The notes: a model not told the origin generated them from the letters alone. Positions 9,434-18,968 are shown, numbered from the stretch's first letter. The stretch is DNA of 64,000 bases from JBBITI01 sp963735055 (GCA_963735055.1 CAVTJN010000019.1:1-64000); one strand, 5' to 3'. Numbers and translations are program-made.

Positions 9434-9474
9434 CGTCAGCTCCTTTCAATGCTCCAGAGTCCTACCTGCCCCGC

Positions 9475-10302
9475 TTAGGCGCTTTGCTTCCGGTTGGCGA
9501 CATAGTCCTTATGCCGCTTGATGTAGCCTTCCCAATCACCCATCGAATTGGAGGTACCGCCTTCGACGTCCAGACTTGTCCCGGTAATCGTCCTCGCCCG
9601 TTCTGAGGCCAGGAAGACGGCTGCCTCACCGATGTCTTCAGACATGGTCACCCTTCTTATGGGAATCGTCTTTGCCATGGCCGCAAGTTGTTCCGGAGGA
9701 GTAGGCCGGTAGGACGAGACGACGCCCGCAGGGCATATGGCATTCACATTGATCCCATAAGGTCCGACCTCAAAAGCCAGTTGGCGAGTCAAACCCAGCA
9801 ACCCCGCTTTTGCCGCAGTATAGGACGCACCTGTGAGCGCAGTTATGTTCTTCCCGGCCATGGAGGCAACGTTTATGATCTTGCCTCCGCCTCTGCTCTT
9901 CATAGTCGGAAGGACGGCCTTGCAGCAGAAGAACGGGGCGTACAGGTTGCGCTTCACGACCACGTCCCAGTCCTCAGCCGTCATGTCCTCCACGAGAATG
10001 GGTAGCCCCAGGCCCACGTTGTTTACCAGGATGTCTATGCCTCCCCATTCCTTCACCACCCGCGCCACCATCGCGTTGACCTCGGCCTCTTTGGTCACGT
10101 CCGCCACGACCGCCATGGCGCGGTGACCCATGGCCATGACTTCGGCGGCAGTCCGTTCTGCGCCCTCTTCGTCAATGTCGTTGACGACCACATCGGCGCC
10201 AACTCGTGCAAGACAGAGCGCGATTCCCTTTCCCTGCCCCCCCGGCCCACCTCCTCCTGCCCCCGTTACGAGGGCAATCTTCCCCTTCAGTTCGTCGTTC
10301 AT
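9475..10302 (-). CDS. Short-chain dehydrogenase/reductase (SDR)
   Basis: ATG 10302 with GGAGGGTGAG upstream is preferred over an in-frame start 90 bases earlier. The 275-residue protein has the cofactor loop TGAGGGGPGGQGKGIA (longer than the usual TGxxxGxG), NNVG in place of NNAG, catalytic Ser in NVASMAG, YTAAK with catalytic Tyr and Lys, and a C-terminal dehydrogenase tail ending near the SNSMGDWEGY segment. It oxidises an alcohol or reduces a ketone with NAD(P). Flanking dehydrogenase, TIM-barrel and esterase genes on the same strand suggest a degradative pathway; the substrate is unknown. Confidence 0.85.
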   Translation of the reverse strand: MNDELKGKIALVTGAGGGGPGGQGKGIALCLARVGADVVVNDIDEEGAERTAAEVMAMGHRAMAVVADVTKEAEVNAMVARVVKEWGGIDILVNNVGLGLPILVEDMTAEDWDVVVKRNLYAPFFCCKAVLPTMKSRGGGKIINVASMAGKNITALTGASYTAAKAGLLGLTRQLAFEVGPYGINVNAICPAGVVSSYRPTPPEQLAAMAKTIPIRRVTMSEDIGEAAVFLASERARTITGTSLDVEGGTSNSMGDWEGYIKRHKDYVANRKQSA

Positions 10303-10458
10303 TCTCTCACCCTCCGTCTCGTTCTGTTGCTCAGAACAAGCATCACAATTGGCGGAAACCCGCCGACCCATCGGGGCAACCACATTGACCAAATCCGGCC
10401 TCCAGCACGGGACCGCCTTAGATACGGTGTATACATCTCCTCCCAGCTTGCCAGGATG

Positions 10459-11610
10459 TCACGCCCTTCTTGCCTCGGCCAGTGCCCGTTGCAGACAGGC
10501 CTTCATGTATCCTGTTGCATAAGCCGCATATGCATACGGCGCGCCAACCATGGCAGGTGTGTGGTCCAAATGCACTATGCCGCTGTAGCCGACACCAACC
10601 AGGGCTTCCATAGCCTTATACATATCGTAGTACCCGTTATCTGGGAATGTCTCGAGGAAGCGGGGTAGAGGAGAGCTGACATTGCGGAAGTGGAACTCCC
10701 AAGTCTTCTTGTTGCTTACGAACCAGCGAATAGCCTCCGTGAGATCGACCCCCATCTTTTCACCACCCTCCAGCCAGATGCCTCCACAGAGGATTATGCC
10801 AATGTTAGGACTGTCTGATATCTGCAGCACCTCTTTGATGCTCTCAAAGCTCGAAAAGACGCGGGCTACTCCGGCCATCGCCTGATAACCCGGAGGGTCA
10901 TCTGGATGGAACCCTATACACACACCGGCCTCTTCAGCCACGGGTGCGACTCTTCTCACAAAATAGGTGAAATTCTCCAGTATCTCCTGGCGCGTGTACT
11001 CACGCCCAAAGGCGAGTCTGTTGACTTCAAAAGAGGGCGTCGAGACTGCAGCAACTGTCGATGCTGCAACATCAAATTCTCGCGTCGCCGCTCCGCGGGT
11101 GCTCGCCCCGCCACCCCGCCCGGTCGTCCAGACCCCGGTACCTCCCATGAAACCGCTGTTTGTGTAGTGTATGCCGGCTTTTCCCAGAGTGCGAATCCAA
11201 TTCAGGTATTCTTCTATGAGCCTGTCACGACCGGGCATATTGAGGACAATCTCCTTTGGCTGCATCGAGATTGGACCGCAGATGGTGTAAACGTTGATGC
11301 CTGCATCGGCATACCTTTTCTTGATCGACAGCAGGCCTTCGACACTTCTCATGTCTTCCGGCAAACCCATTACCATAACGGTGTCGAGTCCGATCTGCCT
11401 GATGAAGAGAAGGTATTCGTCGCTTGGCTCAGCCAGGCCGGGATACATGGCCAGTACCGGGGTATTGGGCGATGAATTGCCCGCTGCTGACGGACTTGAC
11501 CGAACGCTACTCGGCGCCACTGTCCCTGGAGCACCATCAGGGACAACGCTCGCGAGTTCGCTTCGAATGGGATTGATCGTCTTTTCCGAGTGTTTGTTTC
11601 TGTCCGTCAT
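10459..11610 (-). CDS. Xylose isomerase-like TIM barrel protein, mannonate dehydratase-like
   Basis: ATG 11610 has GAGAGGGGG upstream, giving 383 residues. The first 50 residues are Ser/Pro-rich and low in complexity; the barrel begins near VLAMYPGL. HPDDPPG, HFRNVSSP and HLDHTPAMVG carry the His/Asp residues that would bind the divalent metal in mannonate dehydratase (UxuA) and related sugar isomerases. The normal UxuA reaction is D-mannonate to 2-keto-3-deoxygluconate. The match is at motif level, so another hydroxyacid or sugar substrate is equally possible. It is in the same minus-strand block as the SDR and hydroxyacid dehydrogenase. Confidence 0.65.
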   Translation of the reverse strand: MTDRNKHSEKTINPIRSELASVVPDGAPGTVAPSSVRSSPSAAGNSSPNTPVLAMYPGLAEPSDEYLLFIRQIGLDTVMVMGLPEDMRSVEGLLSIKKRYADAGINVYTICGPISMQPKEIVLNMPGRDRLIEEYLNWIRTLGKAGIHYTNSGFMGGTGVWTTGRGGGASTRGAATREFDVAASTVAAVSTPSFEVNRLAFGREYTRQEILENFTYFVRRVAPVAEEAGVCIGFHPDDPPGYQAMAGVARVFSSFESIKEVLQISDSPNIGIILCGGIWLEGGEKMGVDLTEAIRWFVSNKKTWEFHFRNVSSPLPRFLETFPDNGYYDMYKAMEALVGVGYSGIVHLDHTPAMVGAPYAYAAYATGYMKACLQRALAEARRA

Positions 11611-11870
11611 TTGTGTTCCCCCTCTCTGACCAATTTCCTGCAGTTTGTCTGAAGCATGCGCCCGGACTCCTGTTGAAGCATGATCAGGATTCAAGTGCCT
11701 CAGGAAAGCGCTCGATCCAAAACCAACCGGGCTTGTCGGATGCTGGAGCAAATCAATCCTTGCTCCCGGCACAACCAGCCCAGTTGTTCAGAAGACAGAC
11801 ATTAGCAGGTCTCTGCTAGACCCTGAACACGGTGCGCTTGCGGATCTCGACTTGCCCCAAGAATGACACA

Positions 11871-13397
11871 TTACCGACCTAACCTGATATCATCCCAAAG
11901 CTCCCGCTCCACACTGCCGGGGTCGTTCACTGCCTGGCATGTGCTATCGAATATCATAGTGGCGCGGTCATCTATGTTGAAAACAGGCCACTTTGGCAGT
12001 CCTTTGTGATTGGGGTTACCGCTGCGAGTGAATTGAATCCATGCGTCACTCACCCGTCCCGCCAATTCCTTGACCTCTGGGCCGCCTTTGGTCATTGTCT
12101 TCGGGATATCGGTATTGTAGAAAACGAAGGGGATTTCAACGGTATGAGGGGCTCCCAGTCTACCATCCATAGCCGGTGAGCGCCAGGCAAAGAGATACAT
12201 GTAGACCGGAGCTCTGCCCTGGATGAACTTACGTTCGGCTAGTGTGATTGCGTTCATACGCATCCCACGGTCGGTACTCAATAGGAAATAGAGCTCACTC
12301 GGGCTAATACCCGGGTGTATTTTTTTATATGTTTTGATGATACGTGTGGCGCTGTTCTTCCCAACCAGATCCACAACACGCTGTTGCAGTTGTGCGTCAT
12401 CCAGGTTGAAAGCGGCGTCATCATTTGAGGATACTGCCATGAAGGACTGTTCGTGCGTGTTGCAGCCAACCATAATCGGGATACTGGCTGATACCGGCGA
12501 GGCCACTGGAGAAAAAGGGTGCGAGGGTAAGATCTTACCGTCCAGTACCGGAGCGAACTGTAGCGGCCCCGGGCCAGGACCGAGAATCTTCCCCATGGCA
12601 GACAATAACCTTTCAGCCGGCATCGTCTGCAGTTTATCAACGTCGGCTGTTCTGATTTCCAGCTCGTTCAACATGTTCTCCGTCAACTCGTTTGCTCGTT
12701 CCCGGGTAGTGAAACGGAGAGAGAGGCCGCTCTGCAAAGCGGCGCGATGGAATAGACCTTTGGCCGTTGGCATCGTCAGCAATGTGCATACTTTCGCACC
12801 ACCGCCAGATTCGCCGAATATCATGACGTTTTCCGGGTCACCTCCGAAGGCGGCGATGTTATCATGCACCCATTGCAGTCCTGCTACCAGGTCCAAGATC
12901 CCGGCATTCCCGGAAGAAGCGTATTTCTCACCGCCTACATCCCCGAGATGGAAGTAACCGAATATATTAAGCCTGTGATTGATGGTGACGACCACCACAT
13001 CACCGCGGCGTGATAGGTTTTCGCCATAGACCCACGGCCAGGTGCCGCTCTCCTGTCCGAAACCACCACCATGGCACCAGAACATCACCGGTCGTTTGGA
13101 GTCAGTGTTGGGACCGGGAGTCCACACGTTGAGGCAAAGGCAGTCTTCACTGTAACCTTCGACGGAAGCATCAGCCTGTGGTGCCAGCACGTCAGTGTAG
13201 CGCATATTTTGAGGTGACTGATGTCCGAACTTGGATGCATCGCGTACACCTGTCCACGGCTCTGGCTTTCCGGGCGGCATGAACCGCATATCTCCGCCGG
13301 TCGGGGCTCCGTAAGGGATACCCTTAAAAGCGTAGATACCATTATGTTCTGTCCCGCGGAGTTTTCCCGCCACAGTCTCGACAACAGTATTGTCCAT
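11871..13397 (-). CDS. Type B carboxylesterase
   Basis: 508 residues from ATG 13397 (AGGAG upstream), normal for this alpha/beta-hydrolase family. EDCLCLNVWTP is the type B signature near residue 85. The oxyanion-hole HGGGFG and the nucleophile elbow GESGGG (Ser near 195) are present, and the catalytic His lies in GAPHTVEIPF. The elbow is GESGGG rather than the usual GESAG. It has no signal peptide and is probably cytoplasmic. It could release an alcohol or acid fed to the neighbouring dehydrogenases (inference). Confidence 0.88.
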   Translation of the reverse strand: MDNTVVETVAGKLRGTEHNGIYAFKGIPYGAPTGGDMRFMPPGKPEPWTGVRDASKFGHQSPQNMRYTDVLAPQADASVEGYSEDCLCLNVWTPGPNTDSKRPVMFWCHGGGFGQESGTWPWVYGENLSRRGDVVVVTINHRLNIFGYFHLGDVGGEKYASSGNAGILDLVAGLQWVHDNIAAFGGDPENVMIFGESGGGAKVCTLLTMPTAKGLFHRAALQSGLSLRFTTRERANELTENMLNELEIRTADVDKLQTMPAERLLSAMGKILGPGPGPLQFAPVLDGKILPSHPFSPVASPVSASIPIMVGCNTHEQSFMAVSSNDDAAFNLDDAQLQQRVVDLVGKNSATRIIKTYKKIHPGISPSELYFLLSTDRGMRMNAITLAERKFIQGRAPVYMYLFAWRSPAMDGRLGAPHTVEIPFVFYNTDIPKTMTKGGPEVKELAGRVSDAWIQFTRSGNPNHKGLPKWPVFNIDDRATMIFDSTCQAVNDPGSVERELWDDIRLGR

Positions 13398-13718
13398 CTT
13401 GTCTCCTTATCGGCCCAGTGTTTCCTTCTATACACCAAGACCGACATGCCTGGGAAGATACTGGAGTTGCGGTTTGTGAAAGCGAGTAACCGGATGCCTC
13501 AACCCAGCCTGTATCAACCAAAGCCGAGTTTTTTCTGCCGCGGAAATCTTATCACTGCTGTAGCATCAGTTCAACCACAGTTGGTGGTAAGCATTGTGGG
13601 ACGTACGTTGAGTAACGACCTGGCATGTTCTAATCACTGGACCTCGCAATAACACGCGGTTTGTATTGGTGTCGTGAAGGTGATAGAATCGCTCTAGTCG
13701 TGGGGGGAAGGAGCGAGG
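13398..13718 (+). other. Divergent intergenic region between carboxylesterase and MFS gene
   Basis: About 320 bases without a recognisable gene. The right-hand end holds a candidate promoter for the MFS gene, TTGTAT (13661-13666) and TAGAAT (13684-13689) with 17-base spacing, and a purine-rich ribosome binding site at 13702-13712. I see no RNA gene or strong hairpin in the rest. Confidence 0.4.
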
Positions 13719-15224
13719 GTGCCTGAGAATAGCCTTCCGAAACGCAAAGCGAGGGACACTCGCTTTTTTTATGGCTACGTAGTGGTGGCGGCGGCCCTGC
13801 TAATCGATCTCATGCTGGCCGGCATCCATTTCACCTTCGGCGTATTCTTCAAACCGGTCTCGGGCGAGTTTGGCTGGACGCGGGCGGCCACCTCCGGGGC
13901 TTTTACTTTTTACAGCATCTTTCACGGCGCGCTGTTCATTCTCACCGGAAGGATCAGCGACCGCTTCGGGCCGAAGCCGATGCTCATCGCCAGCGCGGCG
14001 TTTTTCGGCATCGGCTTCTTCCTGATGTCGCAAATCCACGCTATCTGGCAGCTCTACCTCTACTACGGGGTATTCATCGCGATGGGGATGAGCGGGGGCT
14101 TTGTGCCGCTGATGTCGACAATTGCCCGGTGGTTCGACAAGCGCCGGGGCCTGATGACGGGCCTGGTCCTGGCCGGGGGTGGGGTGGGGCAGGCACTGTT
14201 TCCGCCGCTGGGGACATGGCTGATATCGGTCTTCGAATGGCGGCAGGCGTATGTGATCTTCGGCGTGGGCGTCATGGTGCTGGTGTTTGTGCTGGCCTTG
14301 TTCCTGAAACGAGATCCGGCGCAGATGGGACAGATGCCCTTCGGTTCCGACGCGGCACCGGGTGGGGGTAAGGGGGCGGCGTCTCAGGCGGTGCTCTCTT
14401 TCAGGCAGGCCGCGGCCACCAGGCCGTTCTGGCAGTACTGCCTGGCGATCGTTTTTGCCCAATTCGGCCTGGGCATGATGGTGGTGCATGCTGTGCCGCA
14501 CGGCATCGACCTGGGAATGGCACCGGCGGCGGCGGCCACGGTGGTGACCACTTTCGCGGGGGTGGGGGTGGCGGCCAGGGTGGTCTTCGGGGCGGTGACC
14601 GACCGCATCGGGGGGAAGCGGGTGATGGCGGTGATGTGTCTGGTGCTGGCCGTTTCACTGTTGAGCATCGCGGCGATACGGTCGGTCCCCGCCTTCTACG
14701 CGCTGGCGGCCCTTTTCGGCATCGGGTTTGGCGGGTTTGTGTCGAGTATGTCGCCGCTGGCCGCCCAATTGTTCGGGTTGCGCTCGCACGGAGTCATCTT
14801 TGGAGTGGCCACTTTCGGGGCGACCATCGGGGGTGGATTGGGGCCGCTGATGGCGGGGGCGATTTACGATGCCACGGGCAGCTATACGGTGGCGTTTGTC
14901 ATTACCGGACTGCTCTGCCTGGTCGCTTTCGCCGCGGTGCTGTCTGTGAAGGCGCCCCGGAGCCTACGCGGCGGCGTCTCCGGGGTAAGCACAGAGGGTG
15001 GGGTTCCGGGTGACCGAATCCCGCAGAATCATGGGTGCGGATTGCTTCGTCGCTGCGCTTCTCGCAAAGACACGTCGGGGGCCCGGTCTCCGGAGTGGTG
15101 GTCTCCGAAGAGGTGGTCTCAGGTGGTCAAGGGACTCTCAGCGGCGGCGACATCTGGACCGCGGTCACCCCTTCCATTCCTCGGCCCTCGGAAGGTGGAC
15201 GACCATTCTCGCGATCACGATTGA
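13719..15224 (+). CDS. MFS transporter, monocarboxylate/oxalate-formate type
   Basis: GTG 13719 follows AAGGAG. Twelve hydrophobic segments are visible over residues about 20-415. The cytoplasmic loop 2-3 motif is GRISDRFGPKPM, its repeat copy is DRIGGKRVM, and ARWFDKRRGLMTGL is the segment typical of OxlT/MCT-like carriers. It probably moves a small carboxylic acid. The last 70-80 residues (from about SGVSTEGG) are not transporter-like: they translate dispersed repeat DNA at 15000-15224 and would be a cytoplasmic tail of random composition, so the ancestral stop was probably lost. Confidence 0.85.
   Translation: MPENSLPKRKARDTRFFYGYVVVAAALLIDLMLAGIHFTFGVFFKPVSGEFGWTRAATSGAFTFYSIFHGALFILTGRISDRFGPKPMLIASAAFFGIGFFLMSQIHAIWQLYLYYGVFIAMGMSGGFVPLMSTIARWFDKRRGLMTGLVLAGGGVGQALFPPLGTWLISVFEWRQAYVIFGVGVMVLVFVLALFLKRDPAQMGQMPFGSDAAPGGGKGAASQAVLSFRQAAATRPFWQYCLAIVFAQFGLGMMVVHAVPHGIDLGMAPAAAATVVTTFAGVGVAARVVFGAVTDRIGGKRVMAVMCLVLAVSLLSIAAIRSVPAFYALAALFGIGFGGFVSSMSPLAAQLFGLRSHGVIFGVATFGATIGGGLGPLMAGAIYDATGSYTVAFVITGLLCLVAFAAVLSVKAPRSLRGGVSGVSTEGGVPGDRIPQNHGCGLLRRCASRKDTSGARSPEWWSPKRWSQVVKGLSAAATSGPRSPLPFLGPRKVDDHSRDHD
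15110..15172 (+). repeat. Dispersed repeat, copy 1 (GTGGTCAAGGG element)
   Basis: Contains GGTGGTC, GTGGTCAAGGGA (15123-15134), a GC-rich middle and GGTCACCCC (15163-15171). The order and spacing match the element at 18969-19050, with roughly two-thirds identity by eye. It overlaps the 3' end of the MFS reading frame. Confidence 0.55.
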
Positions 15225-15229
15225 GCGTT

Positions 15230-15286
15230 CTGGATTCCCTCAAGGACAAGCCTCGAGGACAGGCCCGCGTCCGTGGGAATGACGAA
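15230..15286 (+). repeat. Palindromic REP-like element, copy 1
   Basis: Begins CTGGATTCCCTCAAGGACAA, continues through CCTCGAGGACAGGCCCG, and ends GTGGGAATGACGAA. The same arrangement is at 31921-32002. The core is an imperfect palindrome (CCTCAAGG..CCTCGAGG). It is non-coding and sits between genes converging on it. Confidence 0.6.
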
Positions 15287-15343
15287 CTGGATTGCCTCGT
15301 GCGTGGATCAAGGCGTTGACCATCTTCGACGGGAATGAGGGGT

Positions 15344-16294
15344 CTAGATGACCCGGATGACGTATTCCGGACATACGGCGGCGCAGTAGCCACAGAGGAT
15401 GCAGCGGGACTGGTCCACCTCGACCTTGGTCTCCCCCATGGTCAGCGCTTTTTGATCGCATTCGGCGATTCACAGGCCGCAGGAGGTGCAGCGGTCATAG
15501 ACGATGAGCCGGCGCGGCACGGAACCGACCCGGCGCTCAAGGTCGGCGGGGATGGGGCGGTCTTCGAAGATGGCAACGTTCATTTCGACCTCAGCCTCGT
15601 CCTTCATGCCGGCGGCCACAGCATCGCACACCGGCAGCCGGCGCAGGAAGTTGAACGATGCTTCCGCCTGGGATGACAGGTGTCCGCCACCGAGGGGCTT
15701 CATGGCGTAAACAAACTTGTTGAGCCGTTTTGTCTCCTCGAGAGCGGCCAGCATCTGCGCCAGGTCCCCGTCGATGATGCCGAATCCCCGCTGGTTAAGC
15801 ACCGGGAACACGACGTCGAAGGCCGACTCGCCGTTGAGCGCCCGCACCCCGGCAACGGTGTGGGTGGAAGCGCCGATGGCCCGCACCAAGCCCTGCTTCT
15901 TCAGGTCGATCAGGCATTCGAGGGCGCCGCGCCGGTCTTCGAGGTTCTTCGCCGAAGACACCAGGTGCAATTGAAAGATGTCGACATAGCTGCGCCCGAG
16001 CGCCCGGAGACACTCCTCAACATCGCGGCGCATCTGGTCGCGCGACGCGGCGTGGCTCTTGCTGGCAATGACGACCCGATTCTCCGGTATGCCCCGCAAG
16101 CCGAGGACGAGATGCGGGTACGTGTGGTAACCCTGGGCGGTGTCGTAGAAGTTGACGCCCAGGTCGTGCGACTTCCGGATCGCCCGGGCGCCCTCTTCGG
16201 GCGTCAGGTTAGCCTGAAGCGGTCCGAGAATGAGGGTGCCGTGGCACAGTTCCGTCACCGTGATGCCGGTGCTGCCGATCGTTACGTTACGCAA
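15344..16294 (-). CDS. Aldo/keto reductase with C-terminal 2[4Fe-4S] ferredoxin domain, in-frame TGA
   Basis: A TTG start at 16294 with GGGAGG upstream gives 316 residues if TGA 15472-15470 is read through. The reductase domain has the catalytic tetrad: Asp and Tyr in FYDTAQGYH, Lys in IASKSHA, His in FQLHLV. The C-terminal ferredoxin reads CTSCGL-TGA-IAEC, then CILCGYCAAVC, ending PEYVIRVI at TAG 15344. The TGA falls exactly on the third cysteine ligand of the first CxxCxxCxxxC motif. It may encode selenocysteine, or be a TGC/TGT substitution or read error; if it stops translation, the protein ends at 15470 and loses both clusters. Such fusions are presumed to use ferredoxin-type electron transfer. 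Confidence 0.75.
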
Positions 16295-16319
16295 GCCATC
16301 CTCCCATTTGGGTTTGGAG

Positions 16320-17252
16320 TTACAGTCCCCGGAGAAACTCCGGCCGCAGGGCATGCGGGTCGCCCCGGCTCACGACGTCCCTCAGTTCCGCCAGCATGCG
16401 TTCCTTGTCCCCGGGGAGGGTGCCCCGGACCGAGAAATAGTTCGAGGCGTGCATCGAGCTGAAGAAGCAGTTTGTGAAATTGGAGTCTTCGATGATCAAT
16501 ATCAACTCCCGCAGGGAGCCGAATTGCGAAACGGGCGTGAATCTACCGGCGGCGAGGTCGTCGTGGAGGGGGGTCCCGGGAACGAAAGTGGTGGTCAGGG
16601 CGCCGACAAAGTCGGGGTCCATGTCGGTCAGGACCCGGGCGGTGGCGAGGGCATGTCGCTCGCTGCCCGCGATGCCGGCAATCCCTAGAATGACGGTCAC
16701 CGAGGTCAAGATGCCGGCGGCCTTTGCCCGGCGCGCCGCGGCAACCATGTCTCCGGTGTTGACCCCTTTGGCGATCTGCTGCAAAACGCGGTCATCGCCG
16801 CTTTCCAGCCCCATGTAGACGATGCCCAGTTTGAGTTTCCGCAGAAACGTCAGTTCTTCGTCGGTCCGGCGGAGAATATCCCCGGCGGTGGCGTAGGTGG
16901 CGATGCGCTGAATCCCGGGGAGGCGTTCGTTCAGGTAGGTGAGCACCTCGACCAGGTCGCGATACGGGTAGACCAGGGCATCGCCGTCCTGAAGAAACAC
17001 TCCCTTGCGGTCCCACTGGCGGGCCACTTCGTAGATGATCGGGGGAGCGCCCGGGGCGCGCATCCCCGTCTTTACATAAAGTGCCAGGGCGTCAATCTCT
17101 TTCTTCACGTCCGCCGGCGGCCGCACCCGGAGTTTAGTGCCGTAGAACTGGCAGAAATTGCAGGACGCGTTGGAGCAGCCGCCTGTCAACGGCAGGAAAT
17201 AGCTGAGCCGCTCGCTCGGGGGGCGGATGATGTCGGGTCGTTCGAAGGTCAT
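16320..17252 (-). CDS. Radical SAM protein
   Basis: 310 residues from ATG 17252. GGCSNASCNFCQFYGTK holds the three cysteines (spacing 4 and 2) that bind the catalytic [4Fe-4S] cluster, as in the CSHNxCxFC group of radical SAM enzymes. QDGDALVYPY, the strand ATYATAGDIL and GLESGDDRVLQQIAKG follow the usual TIM-barrel order. There is no extra cluster or B12 domain. The reaction is not identifiable. It lies between the aldo/keto reductase and the CoA ligase on the same strand, spaced 10 bases from the ligase stop, so the three are probably co-transcribed. Confidence 0.85.
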   Translation of the reverse strand: MTFERPDIIRPPSERLSYFLPLTGGCSNASCNFCQFYGTKLRVRPPADVKKEIDALALYVKTGMRAPGAPPIIYEVARQWDRKGVFLQDGDALVYPYRDLVEVLTYLNERLPGIQRIATYATAGDILRRTDEELTFLRKLKLGIVYMGLESGDDRVLQQIAKGVNTGDMVAAARRAKAAGILTSVTVILGIAGIAGSERHALATARVLTDMDPDFVGALTTTFVPGTPLHDDLAAGRFTPVSQFGSLRELILIIEDSNFTNCFFSSMHASNYFSVRGTLPGDKERMLAELRDVVSRGDPHALRPEFLRGL

Positions 17253-17261
17253 GGCGTCTCC

Positions 17262-18809
17262 TTACTGCAGCTTGTGGCGCTGCAGCTTGCCGGTCACGGT
17301 GCGAGGCATCTCGGAGACAAACTCAATCCAACGGGGCGCCTTGAAGTGGGCGATCCGGTCGCGGACGAAACCGACCATTTCCTTCTCCAAGGCCGGTGAC
17401 GCGACGACGCCTTCTCTGAGGACCACAAAGGCCTTGACGCGGACCAGTCCCGACTCGTCCGGGGCGCCGACGACGGCGGTCTCGGAGACGGCCGGATGCT
17501 GGCCGAGGGCGGCCTCGATTTCGAGGGGTGATACCCACTGTCCGCTCACCTTAAGCATCTCGTCCTCGCGGCCTTCGAACCACAGAAACCCGTCGGCATC
17601 CCGGCGAAAACGGTCGCCGGTATTGAACCATTCACCCTGGAAGACCTGTTTGCTGCGCTGGTGTTTGTTCCAGTAGCAGGGGGCAGTCCCGTCGTTGCTC
17701 AGCCAGAGAGTGCCCACTTCGTTGTCGGCGACTTCGCGGCCGTCGGGACCGACGAGTTTGCCGCGGTAACCGTCGAGAAGTACTCCCGAGCTGCCCGGCT
17801 TCACTTTAGCGGGGAGGTTTGCGAGGTACGGGCCCCCGGCGTCGGTGCTGCCCAGGATGTTGAGGATATCGAGGCCAAACGCCGCCTTCCAGCGGTCGAA
17901 GATGCCCTGCGGAAGGGGCTCGCCGGATGAGGTGCAGATCCGCAGGAAGGAGAGGTCAGGGCGGCGGCCGCTGCGGTCGATCTCGCGCAGCGTGGCGGCA
18001 TAGAAGCTGGGGACGCTGGCGAATATGGTGGGGCGGTAGCGCTCGAGTATGTCGAGCACCTTCACGGCGTCGGGCCAGTCGGGGTAGAGGACGACGCCGG
18101 CGCCGTAGAGAAGGGTGGCATCAAAGGAACTATTCCGGCCGTAGGCGAAAAACATCCGGGAAGTGGCAAACACAATGTCATTTTCGGTGATCCCGGTGAC
18201 CTGTTCGCAGAAAGGAGGCAGGAAATGGAGCAGATCGTGATGAAGGTGGACCACGCCCTTGGGAACGCCGGTCGTTCCCGAGGTGTACATCCAGTAGGCA
18301 ACGTCATCTTTCGAAGTGGGGGCCGCTTCCAGTTTCTCGGATGATTTGGCGGTCAAGTCATCGTAGCTGAGGGTACCCGCCGGCGCCTTCCCGACGACCA
18401 CGGTCTTCCGAAGGTAGTGGAGGTCTTTCCCGATGTCCTGGATCTTCGACACCAGGCTATCATGGATAATGACCACCTTGGCCCGGCTGTCATTGAGGAA
18501 GTAGGCGTAGTCCTTGGGGGAGGCCAGGGTGTTCACGGCTACCGGCACGGCCCCGATTTTCATGGCGCCGAGAAGACTGTAGAAGAACTCCGGAGAATCC
18601 GGGAGGACGACGACCACGCGGTCTTCTATTTCCACCCCGAGTCCGGTCAGCATATTGCCGGTGCGGTTGACCATCGCCAGCAAGCGGGCGTAGGTGATCC
18701 GCTGGTCCTGGTAGTAGAGGGCGGTCTTGCCGCCGCGGCCTTCGGCGATGTGCCGGTCGGTCAGGAAAGAGGCGAGGTTGAAAGTGTCCGGAATATCGTA
18801 AGTAGCCAT
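17262..18809 (-). CDS. Benzoate-CoA ligase-family acyl-CoA synthetase
   Basis: 515 residues from ATG 18809. It is an ANL superfamily adenylating enzyme: P-loop YTSGTTGVPKG (near 170), STDAGG in the aryl-binding region, GEWFNTGDRF with the ribose-binding Asp, GREDEMLKVSGQWVSP hinge and TVTGKLQR with the catalytic Lys near 509. It would activate an aromatic or related acid to its CoA thioester with ATP. The overall pattern (NTLASPKDYAYFLNDSRAK) is that of the benzoate/4-hydroxybenzoate branch. It probably feeds a carboxylate into anaerobic degradation; the exact acid is unknown. Confidence 0.82.
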   Translation of the reverse strand: MATYDIPDTFNLASFLTDRHIAEGRGGKTALYYQDQRITYARLLAMVNRTGNMLTGLGVEIEDRVVVVLPDSPEFFYSLLGAMKIGAVPVAVNTLASPKDYAYFLNDSRAKVVIIHDSLVSKIQDIGKDLHYLRKTVVVGKAPAGTLSYDDLTAKSSEKLEAAPTSKDDVAYWMYTSGTTGVPKGVVHLHHDLLHFLPPFCEQVTGITENDIVFATSRMFFAYGRNSSFDATLLYGAGVVLYPDWPDAVKVLDILERYRPTIFASVPSFYAATLREIDRSGRRPDLSFLRICTSSGEPLPQGIFDRWKAAFGLDILNILGSTDAGGPYLANLPAKVKPGSSGVLLDGYRGKLVGPDGREVADNEVGTLWLSNDGTAPCYWNKHQRSKQVFQGEWFNTGDRFRRDADGFLWFEGREDEMLKVSGQWVSPLEIEAALGQHPAVSETAVVGAPDESGLVRVKAFVVLREGVVASPALEKEMVGFVRDRIAHFKAPRWIEFVSEMPRTVTGKLQRHKLQ

Positions 18810-18968
18810 CGTACAGTCTGCCCCCTGTGTCGTATAGGATCGATTGGTATGTTAGCACCGGGAGGCTCCGCCGGTCAACGTTCTGAAGCTAAGGGGGGGT
18901 ATTGGGGGCGCCTGGCTGAATGTTTCGACTTGACAGGGTCAGGGGAAATAAATAGAGTGGGAGCGCCG

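Noticed and set aside
15470..15490. The ATCGC/GCGAT hairpin as a full SECIS for the aldo/keto reductase
   Set aside because: The loop is only about 6 bases after TGA, closer than described bacterial SECIS loops, so it does not by itself support selenocysteine.
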